Positions 49,100 to 59,951 of a stretch of 64,000 bases of DNA are shown piece after piece; the first letter of the stretch is position 1; each line of letters opens with the position of its first letter. The notes under the pieces were generated by a model. It was not told the DNA's origin, made no database searches, and saw only the letters and a list, made by a program, of their open reading frames with translations. The position numbers were made by a program, and so were the translations under genes. The stretch lies in contig CAJYVI010000099.1 of assembly GCA_913778145.1 (NCBI GenBank), positions 1 to 64,000 of the forward strand. The letters run 5' to 3'. This stretch comes from an uncultured Pseudocitrobacter sp. Its GTDB lineage: Bacteria > Pseudomonadota > Gammaproteobacteria > Enterobacterales > Enterobacteriaceae.

Positions 49100-51979
49100 T
49101 TACCAGGTGTATTTAACACCAGCGTTTGCGCCCCAATCCTGATCAACATCGCCGCCGCCGAGGTAGTTAACACCGGTGTAAGCGCTGAAGTTTTTGGTGA
49201 AGCTGAACTGGCTGCCCATGCCTACGCGTACTGCGGAACCTTCAACACCGTTGTCAATGCTGTCGCCGTTGACATCGTTGTGGTTGTTGGAATCGTCATA
49301 CACATAAGCCAGTTTGAAGTAAGGAGTCAGAGCCTGGTCACCGTAGTTGAAGGTGTAACCCGCATCAACGCCCAGTTCATAACGCAGGCTGTCGTAGTCC
49401 TGACCACCGACATCCATGCTGTTGCTCAGGCTGTAGCTGTCGCCAGACTGGAACAGACCAGAAATTGCGCCGTACGGAGTTACATAGCCAGCGTCGTTGA
49501 TTTTCCAGTCGTAGCCGACTTTCAAGCCAAAGCCCCATGCATCGGCAGTGGTATCGCCGTCAACATAGTCACCGTTGCTCATGGTTGCGCTCAGGTCGTT
49601 GTTGAAGCGGCTGTAGCTTAAGTTGCCATCAACAAATACGTTGTTCGCGAAGCGAGCAGAAGAGTAGACGTAGGCAGACTGGCTGTCTTGATCTACCTGA
49701 CCAGTACGGTCATTCATGTCGCCTTTCGCGAAGGCAGCCGCAGCACCAACGATCCATTTAGCATTGTTACCGTCGATTTTGCTATCAACACCGACCATGA
49801 TGCCGTTAACGTCCTGGTCATAGTTGATGGTGCCGTTGTCGCCGTTGAAGTTGCCACCGAAGTAGCTCACCCATGCGCCGCCATTGTCTTCAAAGCCATG
49901 ACGAGAGGTGTTCAGGCGATTGTTCAGGGTATCCTGCTGCATGTTCCAGATGTTGGTGTTTGCAGACGGGATGCTCAGCGCCATGTTTGCGTAATCGGTC
50001 AGCTCAGTCTGTTGCAGAACAACAGTGTTGCCCACTTGCTGTGCCTGATAGGTGTATGCACCCAGGTCAGCTTTGTTGGCAGCAGAGAAGGTCGCGTTGG
50101 TTTTGGTGTCATCGATATAGATGAGCTGTTTGCCTTTGTAATCAGCAATCGCGCCAGCGCCAGTTGAGTTGTCGATACGAACTTTGTAGTTACCGGTTGC
50201 AGCTACTACGTTGTCAACAGAGCTGTTATCAACTTCGTCGCCGTAGTTAATGTCGTTGTTGCCATTAACAGTCAGGTGACCATCAGAGTTCATCGCAATA
50301 ACACCGTAGCCGTAGTTAGCTTTGCTGGTGTCGTTGGTACGATCGTTGACGAGGTCTGCATTCAGGATGTAGTCATTGCTATGAATGTCGAATACACCTG
50401 CATAAACGTTGCCGTTGTTATCTTTAACGTTGCCGCTGGTCAGTTCCAGAGTATCAGTTGCAAATACGCTGGAGATATCATTCATGTTGGTGTTTACATC
50501 CAGCACACCGCCGTTAGTAACGGTAATGGTGTTGGCGTACAGCGGTGCTGATGTCCAAGCTGAAGCAGTATCTTCACCGAAGTTAACGGTTGAGAAGGTA
50601 TCAATGGTCAGGTGATCGGTGTTAACTTCACCGTTGACTTCCATTGAAGAACCACCGTTCAGGGTGATGGTGTCAGAAGTCAGAGAAGACTCTGCACTCA
50701 CGTTAACCTGAGAACCGCTGTTGATAGCCAGGGTATCGATCAGAGAATCTTTCGTGGTTTCCCAATCAGAACCGTTGTTCAGGACAACATCGAATACGCC
50801 GCTCTGGAATGCATTAGCATTATCAACACGGTTCCAGCCATCTTCAGAGTAAGAAGCATACGGGTTCAGGCTGTTTGGAGCAACGTCGTAGAAGGCTTCG
50901 TCAGCAACAACAACGTCATAATCAATATTCGCAGAACCAACCCATTTGGTGTTGTTCAAAGTCAGGTTCAGGTGATCGACGTTCTGATCGTCAGTAGCCC
51001 AACCGCCATGAGTGTAAGCAGTGGTGGAGTTGTCAATCAGGTGACCCGTCGCGTCAAAGTTAGCGTTCCAGGTGCTGTCAAATACAACGTCGCCAAGCAA
51101 CTGAGAGTTGTTGAATGTAACGTTGTTGACCATACGATAATCAGAAGTTGCATCATCAATGAAGGCTAACGCAACATCATCAGCAGCAGATGCGCCATTG
51201 CCGTAGTCACTTGGTTCAACAGAGTTCCCAAAATGACCGCGATCTGACTGCTCATCTTCAGTTAATGAACCAGAAGTTACAGTAGAGTCATTAACAACGA
51301 TGTTGTTATCCCACTGATGTCCTTCGGTATTGTAAGTCGCATTACCCAGGTCGTTTTGCACCAGAGTAATACCTGCAACATGGGAGTTATTGCTGATGTT
51401 GATGTCACTTTCAACATCCAAAGTCACAGCGGTACCAAGACCTGCGGTTACCAGGCGATCATAATCTGTCTTAGACGTTTTACCGTCAGCATCCAGATAA
51501 GTATCGGTGAAGTAGAATGCATCAAAATCATCGTCAATTGTAGAATTAGCGATGTTCAGAGTGAAGATGTCGCCGTCTACCCAGTCGTGGCCGGTATAGT
51601 CGCTACCGTTGGTCCAGACATAGTCACCGTAACCAATCTGATATGAGGTGACCATGCCATGAACGTTTGAATTGGTAATGTTCAGGGTATTGCCAGTATC
51701 TGTACCGTAATCGTGGTTCAGATAATAGGTAGAAATTACACCATTTACAGTGTCGCCGCTGAAAGTGGTATCAAAGTAACCGTCAGCTGCGTGGTCATAT
51801 ACATAACCACCATAAGTCAGATAATCGTGATCGGTTGTATCATCCCAACCAAAAACAGTGGCTGCGTCGTCATGATATCCGAAGGTATCATAAGTAGTAG
51901 CATTTGCCTGAGAGGCGATTGCCAAAGTGCAAGCCAATGCTAATTGTGATACTACAAGTTTCTTTTTCCAGGAGTGCAT
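49100..51979 (-). CDS. ehaC: EhaC/YaiT-like autotransporter adhesin
   Basis: This 959-residue type Va autotransporter has a signal peptide (about 1-27, MHSWKKKLVVSQLALACTLA...ANA), a passenger rich in Asn, Asp, Ser and Thr that would form a beta-helix (about 28-660), and a C-terminal 12-strand barrel (about 690-959) ending KYTW. Signal and barrel are nearly identical to E. coli YaiT/EhaC, but the passenger differs strongly, especially residues 28-400. E. coli K-12 has an insertion-disrupted copy; this one is intact. GGAGGG precedes the ATG. The upstream 500 bp is AT-rich. Confidence 0.9.
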   Translation of the reverse strand: MHSWKKKLVVSQLALACTLAIASQANATTYDTFGYHDDAATVFGWDDTTDHDYLTYGGYVYDHAADGYFDTTFSGDTVNGVISTYYLNHDYGTDTGNTLNITNSNVHGMVTSYQIGYGDYVWTNGSDYTGHDWVDGDIFTLNIANSTIDDDFDAFYFTDTYLDADGKTSKTDYDRLVTAGLGTAVTLDVESDINISNNSHVAGITLVQNDLGNATYNTEGHQWDNNIVVNDSTVTSGSLTEDEQSDRGHFGNSVEPSDYGNGASAADDVALAFIDDATSDYRMVNNVTFNNSQLLGDVVFDSTWNANFDATGHLIDNSTTAYTHGGWATDDQNVDHLNLTLNNTKWVGSANIDYDVVVADEAFYDVAPNSLNPYASYSEDGWNRVDNANAFQSGVFDVVLNNGSDWETTKDSLIDTLAINSGSQVNVSAESSLTSDTITLNGGSSMEVNGEVNTDHLTIDTFSTVNFGEDTASAWTSAPLYANTITVTNGGVLDVNTNMNDISSVFATDTLELTSGNVKDNNGNVYAGVFDIHSNDYILNADLVNDRTNDTSKANYGYGVIAMNSDGHLTVNGNNDINYGDEVDNSSVDNVVAATGNYKVRIDNSTGAGAIADYKGKQLIYIDDTKTNATFSAANKADLGAYTYQAQQVGNTVVLQQTELTDYANMALSIPSANTNIWNMQQDTLNNRLNTSRHGFEDNGGAWVSYFGGNFNGDNGTINYDQDVNGIMVGVDSKIDGNNAKWIVGAAAAFAKGDMNDRTGQVDQDSQSAYVYSSARFANNVFVDGNLSYSRFNNDLSATMSNGDYVDGDTTADAWGFGLKVGYDWKINDAGYVTPYGAISGLFQSGDSYSLSNSMDVGGQDYDSLRYELGVDAGYTFNYGDQALTPYFKLAYVYDDSNNHNDVNGDSIDNGVEGSAVRVGMGSQFSFTKNFSAYTGVNYLGGGDVDQDWGANAGVKYTW

Positions 51980-52528
51980 TTGTCATCCCTCCTCAGGGAC
52001 GTATATAAGTTGGTCCATCAATTTACAATGCAATATGAGTATTGTTGCGGGTGTAATTATGCGATGCAGGGGATAAAAGGTTCAATTAATCTTTACTTAA
52101 TGTCTGTATTCGGACAACTTAATCGAATAACAAAGATGCAGTAACAACAATAAAAAACACAATAAAATCAATGAATAAAATTCACGCAATATCACCACAA
52201 CATACTATTTAAACTCCAATAAAAAATAAAACATTCACCACTATAATCTGAAAAAATAATTCATTAAAATGATAAAACAAACAAAAACACCCAACGCCAT
52301 CAAAAATAGAATTCGTATCTATGATTAACATTGAAATTGAATATAAGTTTATATATATAAATGACTCACAAATAACTGCATTCATCATTTGAAATAATTT
52401 AAGAAATTCCTGAACAACTTCACGGCGTCCTGCCGCCTCCCTCCTCCTTTATAAGCACAACTTTAGTAAAACATCGTGGTGATGATTCGGTTACAATGGG
52501 TGCCTGTTCCACAAACATCAGGCAAATC
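51980..52528. promoter_or_regulatory. AT-rich divergent region between ehaC and hemB
   Basis: About 550 bp with no gene. From 52080 to 52400 it is strongly AT-rich (runs such as TATATATATAAATG), which in enterobacteria often marks H-NS binding and would fit silencing of the autotransporter gene. The hemB promoter must lie near 52440-52510. Confidence 0.45.
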
Positions 52529-53503
52529 ATGACCGATTTAATCACTCGCCCACGCCGTCTGCGCCGCTTGCCAGCGCTGCGTGCTATGTTTGAAGAGACA
52601 ACACTGAGCTTAAACGACCTGGTGTTGCCGATCTTTGTTGAAGAAGAGATCAACGACTACAAGGCCATCGACGCCATGCCTGGCGTGATGCGCATTCCGG
52701 AGAAACATCTCGCCCGCGAAATCGAGCGCATTGCGAATGCGGGTATCCGCTCGGTGATGACCTTCGGCATTTCACACCACACCGACGCCACCGGTAGCGA
52801 TGCCTGGAAGGAAGATGGCCTCGTGGCGCGCATGTCGCGTATCTGTAAAGACGCCGTGCCGGAAATGATTGTGATGTCCGACACCTGCTTCTGCGAATAC
52901 ACCTCTCACGGCCACTGTGGCGTGCTGTGCGATCACGGCGTCGATAACGACGCGACGCTGCTGAACCTGGGTAAACAAGCCGTGGTCGCCGCTGCGGCAG
53001 GTGCAGACTTCATCGCACCGTCTGCGGCAATGGATGGTCAGGTGCAGGCAATTCGTCAGGCGCTGGACGCCGCCGGGTTTACCGATACCGCAATCATGTC
53101 CTACTCCACCAAGTTCGCGTCCTCATTCTACGGCCCGTTCCGCGAAGCGGCAGGCACGGCGCTGAAAGGCGATCGTAAAACCTATCAGATGAACCCAATG
53201 AACCGCCGCGAAGCGATTCGCGAGTCGCTGCTGGATGAAGCACAGGGCGCGGATTGCCTTATGGTAAAACCGGCTGGCCCGTATCTGGATATTCTGCGCG
53301 ATATCCGCGAACGTACTGAGCTGCCGATTGGCGCGTATCAGGTAAGCGGTGAGTACGCGATGATCAAATTCGCGGCCCAGGCGGGTGCGATTGATGAAGA
53401 GAAAGTGGTGCTGGAAAGCCTGGGCGCGATTAAGCGTGCGGGTGCGGATCTTATCTTTAGCTACTTTGCGCTGGATTTGGCTGAGAAGAAAATTCTGCGA
53501 TAG
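52529..53503 (+). CDS. hemB: HemB, 5-aminolaevulinate dehydratase
   Basis: HemB condenses two 5-aminolaevulinates to porphobilinogen. The 324 residues equal the E. coli length: the zinc-cysteine block [19 protein letters not shown], and Schiff-base lysines in [14 protein letters not shown] and [13 protein letters not shown], are intact. The ATG at 52529-52531 gives [14 protein letters not shown]. The ribosome-binding site is weak (AGG). Confidence 0.98.
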   Translation: MTDLITRPRRLRRLPALRAMFEETTLSLNDLVLPIFVEEEINDYKAIDAMPGVMRIPEKHLAREIERIANAGIRSVMTFGISHHTDATGSDAWKEDGLVARMSRICKDAVPEMIVMSDTCFCEYTSHGHCGVLCDHGVDNDATLLNLGKQAVVAAAAGADFIAPSAAMDGQVQAIRQALDAAGFTDTAIMSYSTKFASSFYGPFREAAGTALKGDRKTYQMNPMNRREAIRESLLDEAQGADCLMVKPAGPYLDILRDIRERTELPIGAYQVSGEYAMIKFAAQAGAIDEEKVVLESLGAIKRAGADLIFSYFALDLAEKKILR

Positions 53504-53515
53504 AGGGTGGCTTTT

Positions 53516-53676
53516 CCCCCTCCCCCTAACCCTCTCCCTCAAGGGAGAGGGGACTGAATGTGCAAGGTTGTTAAGTTCTGCGCCGGTTTTCTCCCTCTCC
53601 CTGTGGGAGAGGGGACTGATTGTGCACAGCTGCAAAGTTCTGCGCCGGTTTTCTCCCTCTCCCTGTGGGAGAGGGC
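53516..53676. repeat. Tandem array of three CCCTCTCCC-type palindromes after hemB
   Basis: Palindromic cores at about 53531-53551, 53592-53612 and 53654-53674 are spaced 61-62 bp. The linkers share GGACTGA(A/T)TGTGCA and AAGTTCTGCGCCGGTTTTCT. Read on the other strand, the linker is homologous to that of the array at 59.7-59.9 kb. The array fills the gap between the convergent hemB and tauD. Confidence 0.9.
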
Positions 53677-53694
53677 ATCACACCGCACATTCAC

Positions 53695-54543
53695 TCACGC
53701 CCGATAAAACGGCTTATCCCCCAGAATCGTCGCCCGGTGCATAATCCGTCGCTGTGGCAAATAGTCAGCATTGGCGTAGTGCTGCGTGACGCGGTTATCC
53801 CAAATCGCCACATCGTTCGGCTGCCAGCGCCAGCGTACCTGAAACTCCGGTTTGGTGATGTGCGCAAACAAGAAGTTCAGCAGCGCCTCGCTCTCTTTCT
53901 CCGACACATCCACAATGCGCGTCGTAAATCCTTCATTGACGAACAACGCCTGCTTACCGGTAACCGGATGCGTGCGCACCACTGGATGCAGTAATGGCGG
54001 ATGTTTGGCTACGGCTTCCAGCCAGCGCTGATGCTCCTCTTCGGTTTTACGGTATTTGTATTCCTGGAACGATTTTTTAAAATCGTGCTCTGCCTGCAAG
54101 CCGCTTAACAGGTTACGGAACGGATCAGACAGCGCCTCCCACGCGGCAATGCCGCTGGCCCATAGCGTGTCGCCACCGGTGGAAGGCAGTTCTTTCGACG
54201 CCAGAATCGCACCCGCAGGCGGCGTGTCGATAAAGGTCACATCGGTATGCCAGTTATCGTTATCCGGTGGATTATTGTCATGCGTATCCAGAACGATAAT
54301 TTCCTCTACGCCAGGCGCGTGCGGATATACCGGGTGAATATGCAGATCGCCAAATCGCAATGCCAGATCACGCTGTAATTCAGGGGTAATCACCTGATTA
54401 CGCAGGAAAATGACCTGATGGCGCAGCATCGCATGATAAAGTTGTTCAAACTGGTTATCGTTCAGCGGGCGGGTTAAATCAACACCGCTAATTTCGGCAC
54501 CAATGTATGGCCCCAGCGGGGTGACGGTCAGACGTTCACTCAT
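53695..54543 (-). CDS. tauD: TauD, taurine dioxygenase
   Basis: TauD is a 2-oxoglutarate/Fe(II) dioxygenase that hydroxylates taurine so that it releases sulfite. The 282 residues compare with 283 in E. coli. The iron triad is present: His and Asp in NWHTDVTF and a His in RRIMHRATI, plus the Arg that binds 2-oxoglutarate. The start overlaps the tauC stop (ATGA). It is the last gene of tauABCD. Confidence 0.97.
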   Translation of the reverse strand: MSERLTVTPLGPYIGAEISGVDLTRPLNDNQFEQLYHAMLRHQVIFLRNQVITPELQRDLALRFGDLHIHPVYPHAPGVEEIIVLDTHDNNPPDNDNWHTDVTFIDTPPAGAILASKELPSTGGDTLWASGIAAWEALSDPFRNLLSGLQAEHDFKKSFQEYKYRKTEEEHQRWLEAVAKHPPLLHPVVRTHPVTGKQALFVNEGFTTRIVDVSEKESEALLNFLFAHITKPEFQVRWRWQPNDVAIWDNRVTQHYANADYLPQRRIMHRATILGDKPFYRA

Positions 54544-55367
54544 TGCACTTCTCCATGCCAGGGCGTCAGACGACGCTGCAACGCGCGCAGCCCCAGCTCT
54601 AAAACAAACGCGATAATCGCAATCACCGCAATGCCTGCCAGCACGACGTCGGTCGCTAAAAACTCGCCAGCAGATTGCACCATAAAACCTAATCCGCGCG
54701 TGGCGGCGATCAGTTCAGCCGCAACCAGCGTCGACCAGCCTACGCCCAGCCCGATACGCAGCCCGGTGAGGATTTCCGGCAGCGCGCCAGGCAGAATCAC
54801 ATACCACAGCACCTGACGGCGGCTGGCACCCAACGACTGCGCAGCCCGAATGCGTACCTGCTGCGCGCTCTTCACGCCTGCCAATGCCGACATTGCCACT
54901 GGGGCGAAAATCGCCAGATAGATCAGCAAGATCTTCGAGGTTTCCCCGATACCGAACCAGATAACCATCAACGGCAAATAGGCCAGCGGCGGCACCGGGC
55001 GGTAAAGCTCAATGATCGGGTCCAGAATGCCGCGTACCGTGGCGTTCAGGCCCATTGCGATCCCCACCGGAACGCCAATGAATACGGCCGCCAGCAGCGC
55101 GACCAGAATACGGGCCAGACTCGCGGAAAGGTGCTGCCACAGCGTGGCATCCATAAAGCCCTGCGGCCCGGCAATGACGATCAGTTTTTGCAGCACCTGC
55201 CCCGGCGGCGGCAGAAACAGTGGGCTGATAAGTTGCAGAGCGGCCACGGCCCACCACACCGTTAACAGCGCCAGCAGCGTCGCCAGGCTCAGGGTTATCT
55301 GGCGGGAGAGCGGCCAGCGCCACTTCACCGTTTTCAGGCGCGGTTTATCATTAGCCACGACGCTCAT
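54540..55367 (-). CDS. tauC: TauC, taurine ABC transporter permease
   Basis: This 275-residue inner-membrane permease has about 6 helices and the EAA loop [21 protein letters not shown] that docks on the ATPase. It matches E. coli TauC. Both ends overlap neighbours by 4 bp (tauB and tauD), so the operon is tightly coupled. Confidence 0.97.
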   Translation of the reverse strand: MSVVANDKPRLKTVKWRWPLSRQITLSLATLLALLTVWWAVAALQLISPLFLPPPGQVLQKLIVIAGPQGFMDATLWQHLSASLARILVALLAAVFIGVPVGIAMGLNATVRGILDPIIELYRPVPPLAYLPLMVIWFGIGETSKILLIYLAIFAPVAMSALAGVKSAQQVRIRAAQSLGASRRQVLWYVILPGALPEILTGLRIGLGVGWSTLVAAELIAATRGLGFMVQSAGEFLATDVVLAGIAVIAIIAFVLELGLRALQRRLTPWHGEVQ

Positions 55368-56131
55368 GAGAAAGCCTCCCGTTGTTCAAATACTCGACTC
55401 AGAACGTATTCGCGCATGGCGATAAACTGTGGGTCAGATTTAATGCTGCGGCAGGTTTCCCCGGCCACATAACGACGAGCAAACTCCAGTGGCAGACGCT
55501 CCAGCACCCTTCCCGGCCCCGGCGACAGCAGCACCAGCTCGGTCGCCAAAAAGACCGCTTCTTCTATATCGTGCGTAATCAGCATTACCTGCTTACCTGT
55601 GTCATTCCACAGCTTTAGCAGCAGGGTTTGCATCTGTTCGCGGGTAAAGGCATCCAGCGCGCCGAAGGGTTCATCCAGCAACAGCAGTTGCGGGTTCGCC
55701 GCCAGCGCCCTGGCGATACCCACGCGCTGGCGCTGGCCGCCGGAAAGCTGCCAGATAAAGCGCTTTTCCGCCCCTTCCAGCCCCACTTTTTTCAGCATTT
55801 CGCGGGCGATTTCCAGCCGTTCCGCCTTCGCCATTCCGTTCAACTGAAGGCCCAGCGCGATGTTATCCTGCACGTTGCGCCACGGCAGCAGCCCTTCGTT
55901 CTGGAAGACCACACCGCGCTCTGCGCCCGGCCCTTCGACACGTTTTCCACCCAGCGTGATGCTGCCCTGCTGATACGGTACAAACCCGGCAATCAGGTTC
56001 AGCAGCGTGGTTTTGCCGCAGCCTGACGGGCCGAGCACCACCAGCAGTTCACCGCTGTCCAGCGTAAGGTTGATATCCTCCAGCGCCGGTTTGCCGCCGT
56101 AATCGGCATAAAGATGAGATAGTTGCAGCAT
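55364..56131 (-). CDS. tauB: TauB, taurine ABC transporter ATPase
   Basis: This 255-residue ABC ATPase has Walker [14 protein letters not shown]-loop [11 protein letters not shown], signature [16 protein letters not shown], Walker [13 protein letters not shown], and H-switch LITHDIEEA. The ATG at 56129-56131 follows AAGGAG by six bases; a GTG codon directly before it is in frame. It lies 10 bp after tauA. Confidence 0.97.
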   Translation of the reverse strand: MLQLSHLYADYGGKPALEDINLTLDSGELLVVLGPSGCGKTTLLNLIAGFVPYQQGSITLGGKRVEGPGAERGVVFQNEGLLPWRNVQDNIALGLQLNGMAKAERLEIAREMLKKVGLEGAEKRFIWQLSGGQRQRVGIARALAANPQLLLLDEPFGALDAFTREQMQTLLLKLWNDTGKQVMLITHDIEEAVFLATELVLLSPGPGRVLERLPLEFARRYVAGETCRSIKSDPQFIAMREYVLSRVFEQREAFS

Positions 56132-56141
56132 CACAGACTCC

Positions 56142-57104
56142 TTATTTCACAAAGCGATCGGTCACATACTGGCTGTAATCCGTCGCCGCCGCAGGCACTT
56201 TGCCCTGCGCTTTGAGGAACTCGGCGGTGTCGATAATCGCCTTGTTAACCGGGCCGTTCAGCTCTTTCACCTGCTGGTCTGCGGTCAGATAGGTATTGCC
56301 CTTCACCAGCCCCGGCACGTCAGCTTCCGGAACACCGCTTAGGCGCGCCAGTTTGCTGATGTTGTCCGGCTGTTTCAGCCAGGCTTCCGGGTTGTCGATA
56401 TAGCCGCGCTGGGCATCAATGGCGCTTTTTGCGAAGGCGCGCACCACGTCAGGATGCTTCTCGGCGAAGTCTTTACGCACCACCCATACATCAAGCGTTG
56501 GCGAGCCCCACTGGCCCACTTTTTCGGAATCGGTCAGCACGGTGCCGTCTTTTTCCAGCTCGTTCACCGCCGGTGCCCAGACGTATGCGCCATCGATGTC
56601 GCCACGCTGCCAGGCGGCAATAATCGCCGGTGGCTGAAGGTTAAGAATTTGCACCTGGCCTGGCTTAATGCCCCAGTGTTTCAGCGCCGCCAGCAGGCTG
56701 TAGTGAGTAGTGGAGATAAACGGCACGGCAATGCGTTTACCGATTAAATCTTCCGGTTTGGTGATATTTTTCTTCACCACCAGCGCTTCGGAGTTGCCGA
56801 GCTGCGAGGCGAGCAGGAATACTTCAATCGGCACCTGCTGACTGGCAGCCACCGCCAGCGGGCTGGAACCCAGGTTACCAATCTGAACATCGCCGGAAGC
56901 CAGCGCACGAACGATGCTCGCGCCGCTGTCGAACTTACGCCAGTCAGGTTTTGCGCCGCTCAGTTTGCTGAAGGTGTCATCTGCCTGCGCGACTTTCGCC
57001 GGTTCGGCGGAAGTCTGGTAGGCGATGGTAACGTCCACGGCCTGCGCCTGAAATGCGATCAGTGCTGCGGCGGCGAAGAGTGAAATACGCGATGAAATTG
57101 CCAT
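56142..57104 (-). CDS. tauA: TauA, taurine-binding periplasmic protein
   Basis: This 320-residue binding protein has a signal peptide (about 1-22, ending [12 protein letters not shown]). It matches E. coli TauA in length and sequence. It is the first gene of tauABCD, which in E. coli is activated by Cbl and CysB under sulfate starvation. I could not locate a Cbl site by eye in the 145 bp upstream. Confidence 0.96.
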   Translation of the reverse strand: MAISSRISLFAAAALIAFQAQAVDVTIAYQTSAEPAKVAQADDTFSKLSGAKPDWRKFDSGASIVRALASGDVQIGNLGSSPLAVAASQQVPIEVFLLASQLGNSEALVVKKNITKPEDLIGKRIAVPFISTTHYSLLAALKHWGIKPGQVQILNLQPPAIIAAWQRGDIDGAYVWAPAVNELEKDGTVLTDSEKVGQWGSPTLDVWVVRKDFAEKHPDVVRAFAKSAIDAQRGYIDNPEAWLKQPDNISKLARLSGVPEADVPGLVKGNTYLTADQQVKELNGPVNKAIIDTAEFLKAQGKVPAAATDYSQYVTDRFVK

Positions 57105-57248
57105 TGTCTGCTCCCTCTGTGTCTTGTTATGGGTGCAGTATTTCCGGGTGCGGAATTTTGTTAAAGGAATTAAAACGTCTTGTTAATGCCTTTTCGTTTT
57201 TAGAAAAAAAATGGGATTAGATAGATAAGATATGAGTAAGGGAAATGT

Positions 57249-57270
57249 CGGATGGCGATAGCGCCATCCG
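57249..57270 (-). terminator. Hairpin downstream of mmuM
   Basis: CGGATGGCG pairs with CGCCATCCG around a 4-base loop, 8 bases after the mmuM stop. The T-run on the minus strand is weak. It may be a REP-type element used as terminator. Confidence 0.65.
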
Positions 57271-57277
57271 ATAAGGG

Positions 57278-58210
57278 CTAACGAAGGCGTTTCAATGCCG
57301 CGATATCCGCAGGCGTCGTGCGGCAGCAGCCGCCAATCAACCGCGCCCCCGCAGCCTGCCACTGAGGTAAATGGTGCGCTAAGGTATCGCACGCCTCGCC
57401 GTGGTGGTGCCAGGTTTTACTCACCGCGTCATAATGCTCGCCGGAGTTGGGATACACTACCAGCGGCAGTGATGTCAGGCTATGAAGATGGCGTAGCGCG
57501 TCGTTAGTGTTTTCCAGCGCGATACAGTTAATGCCTACCGCAATCACCTGCGGGTAACGGGCCAGCGTGGCGATGACGTCACGCAGCGGGGTGCCGTCGC
57601 TGAGGTGCTGCGCATCGCGCAGGGTAAACGAGAACCAGGCGCGCGTCGTCGGGTATGCCGTGAGCAGTTCCGCCAGCGCCGATATTTCCGCAAACGACGG
57701 CAGCGTTTCGCAGGCCAGTAAATCGGCCCCCGCCTCCAGCAACGCCTCTACGCGAGGGCGATGGAATGCCTGAAATTCTTCCGCGCTGCGCTGATAATCA
57801 CCGCGATATTCCGAACCATCCGCCAGATATGCGCCATACGGCCCAACCGAACCGGCCACCAGCAACGTTCCCGCCTGCGGGTTTTCCGCCAGAAACAACG
57901 CGCGCGCCGCCTGGGCCAGCTCGACGCTGCGGGCGATTAACGCGCGAGACTGAGATTCATCCAGCCCGCGCGCGGCAAAGCCCGCGGGTGTCGCCTGATA
58001 GCTGGCGGTTATCGCCACTCGCGCTCCGGCGCGGAAATAGTCGAGATGCACATCGCGAATCAGCGTTGGGTTTTCCATCAACACTTTCGCCGACCACAGG
58101 CTATCGGCCAGATTACAGCCGCGCCCTTCCAGTTCGGTCGCCATCGCGCCGTCCAACAGTACGAACGGCTCCACGTCGAGAATGGGGGTTAATGGGTTAC
58201 TCTGCGGCAT
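57278..58210 (-). CDS. mmuM: MmuM, homocysteine S-methyltransferase
   Basis: MmuM makes methionine from homocysteine using S-methylmethionine. The 310 residues equal the E. coli length, with [15 protein letters not shown], the zinc Cys in [11 protein letters not shown], and the C-terminal pair GGCCRTTP. The ATG overlaps the end of mmuP by 14 bp. Confidence 0.97.
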   Translation of the reverse strand: MPQSNPLTPILDVEPFVLLDGAMATELEGRGCNLADSLWSAKVLMENPTLIRDVHLDYFRAGARVAITASYQATPAGFAARGLDESQSRALIARSVELAQAARALFLAENPQAGTLLVAGSVGPYGAYLADGSEYRGDYQRSAEEFQAFHRPRVEALLEAGADLLACETLPSFAEISALAELLTAYPTTRAWFSFTLRDAQHLSDGTPLRDVIATLARYPQVIAVGINCIALENTNDALRHLHSLTSLPLVVYPNSGEHYDAVSKTWHHHGEACDTLAHHLPQWQAAGARLIGGCCRTTPADIAALKRLR

Positions 58211-59603
58211 GCTGGATCTCCTGAACAGGCTGACGAGAACGCGTCAGATAATAAGCGCCATAACACAGCGCGACAAACGGCAAGCCGCAATAGAGCGCGA
58301 TGCGCTGGCTCGGGTCAAACGCCAGGCCCACACAGGCAACCAGGCAAAGAATAAAGCCCAGCACCGGCACCAGCGGATACCACGGCGCACGATACTGCAA
58401 TTCACTCAGCGCTCGGCCCTGCTGCACATGACGGCGACGGAAAACAAAGTGCGAGGCGCAAATGCTGAGCCACACCGCCACTACGGCAAAACCGGAAATC
58501 GCCGACAGCGCAACAAACACCGTATCCGGCGCGATGATGCTGGAAAACAGCGCCAGAACGCCGCCCAGCATACTGACCGACAGCGCCACCAGCGGCACGC
58601 CATTTTTGCTGACGCGGGAAAAACAGTGCGGCAGCGTGCGCTCATTCGAAAGCGACCACAGCATACGCCCGGACGCATAAAGGCCCGAGTTCGCCGCCGA
58701 CAGGATCGCCGTCAGAATGACAAAATTAAAGATATCTGCTGCATACGGAATGCCCACTTTTTCGAAGACCAGCACAAAAGGGCTTTTCTCTACGCCCGCC
58801 TGATGCATGGGGATCAGCGCCGCCAGCACAAAAACGGTGCCGATAAAGAAGATGATTAAGCGGGCAATGGTGGTGCGAATGGCAACAGGAATAACCTTGT
58901 GCGGATTTTCCGTTTCCCCGGCGGCGATGCCGATAAGTTCAGTGCCTGAGAAGGCAAAGTTTACCGCTACCATGGTCATGAGGATGGGTAATCCGCCGTG
59001 CGGGAACCAGCCTTCTGCGGTGAGGTTATGCAACCCCGGCGCGGGTGAACCGTCCTGCATTGGAATAAAACCGAAAATGGCCGCGCCGCCCAGAATAATA
59101 AAGGCAATGATGGTGATGACTTTCACCAGCGAGAACCAGAATTCACCTTCGGCAAAGAAGCGCGTGGAGATAACGTTCAGGCCGTAAATCAGCACGCAGA
59201 ACACCAGGCACCACACCCAGATGGGAACCTGCGGGAACCAGTATTGCATACAGAACCCGGCGGCGGTGAAGCTGGAACCCAGCGCCACCGTCCAGGTGAG
59301 CCAGTACAGCCAGGCGACAGTGTAACCGGTAGCCGGGCCGAGATAGCGGGATGCGTAAACATGAAATGCGCCGGTTTCCGGCATCGCCACGGAGAGTTCA
59401 CCAAGGCACTGCATCACCAGCCAGACGACCAGCGCACCAATCAGATAGGCCAGCAATGTTCCCGCTGCGCCAGTGGTCGAGATGATATAGCCCGTGTTGA
59501 AAAATAGCCCTGTGCCAATAACGCCACCCAGCGAAAGCATAATCAGGTGACGCGTTTTCATGGTGCGCTTGAGTTGCCCACCTTGTTGTTGTGTTGTTTG
59601 CAT
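58197..59603 (-). CDS. mmuP: MmuP, S-methylmethionine permease
   Basis: This 468-residue APC-family permease has 12 helices and matches E. coli MmuP (467). The first helix [20 protein letters not shown] and the [18 protein letters not shown] loop are intact. AAGG precedes the ATG. It forms a two-gene operon with mmuM. In E. coli mmuPM is elsewhere; here it directly follows the tau operon. Confidence 0.96.
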   Translation of the reverse strand: MQTTQQQGGQLKRTMKTRHLIMLSLGGVIGTGLFFNTGYIISTTGAAGTLLAYLIGALVVWLVMQCLGELSVAMPETGAFHVYASRYLGPATGYTVAWLYWLTWTVALGSSFTAAGFCMQYWFPQVPIWVWCLVFCVLIYGLNVISTRFFAEGEFWFSLVKVITIIAFIILGGAAIFGFIPMQDGSPAPGLHNLTAEGWFPHGGLPILMTMVAVNFAFSGTELIGIAAGETENPHKVIPVAIRTTIARLIIFFIGTVFVLAALIPMHQAGVEKSPFVLVFEKVGIPYAADIFNFVILTAILSAANSGLYASGRMLWSLSNERTLPHCFSRVSKNGVPLVALSVSMLGGVLALFSSIIAPDTVFVALSAISGFAVVAVWLSICASHFVFRRRHVQQGRALSELQYRAPWYPLVPVLGFILCLVACVGLAFDPSQRIALYCGLPFVALCYGAYYLTRSRQPVQEIQHAAE

Positions 59604-59705
59604 TATGACCTTCTAAACGTATGGACATCTAAACATCCAGATGAAGGTGTTGTTATACCGCGTATGGTGGGGAAATGCAAAATGGGGGGAATGTGCGCGT
59701 TGATG

Positions 59706-59942
59706 CCCTCACCCCGCCCCTCTCCCACAGGGAGAGGGAGAAAACCGGCACAACATTTAACCATTTTGCACGCTCAGCCCCCTCGCCCTGGCGGGAGAGG
59801 GAGAAAACCGGCACAAGATTTAACTATTTTGCACGCTCAGTCCCCTCGCCCTTGAAAAAGAGGGAGAAAACCGGCGCAACATTTAACTATTTTGCACGCT
59901 CAGCCCCCTCTCCCTTGAGGGAGAGGGTTAGGGTGAGGGGGG
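59706..59942. repeat. Tandem array of four CCCTCTCCC-type palindromes
   Basis: The array lies in the 348-bp gap (59604-59951) between mmuP and the roxA-like gene. Four units at about 59717-59737, 59780-59800, 59842-59863 and 59905-59927 are spaced 62-65 bp. The linkers share GAGAAAACCGGC(A/G)CAA(C/G)ATTTAAC and ATTTTGCACGCTCAG. The two middle palindromes have decayed (CCCTCGCCCTGGCGGGAG, then CCTCGCCCTTGAAAAAGAGG). No gene is present. Confidence 0.9.
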
Positions 59943-59951
59943 AAAGGCGCA

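Noticed and set aside
51980..52528. Small RNA or peptide in the AT-rich gap before hemB
   Set aside because: No terminator-like hairpin with T-run and no supported start codon could be found inside it.
53516..59942. Arrays of palindromes with 60-65 bp period resembling CRISPR
   Set aside because: The intervening linkers are conserved between units rather than unique, units are few, the palindromes vary, and no cas gene is present.
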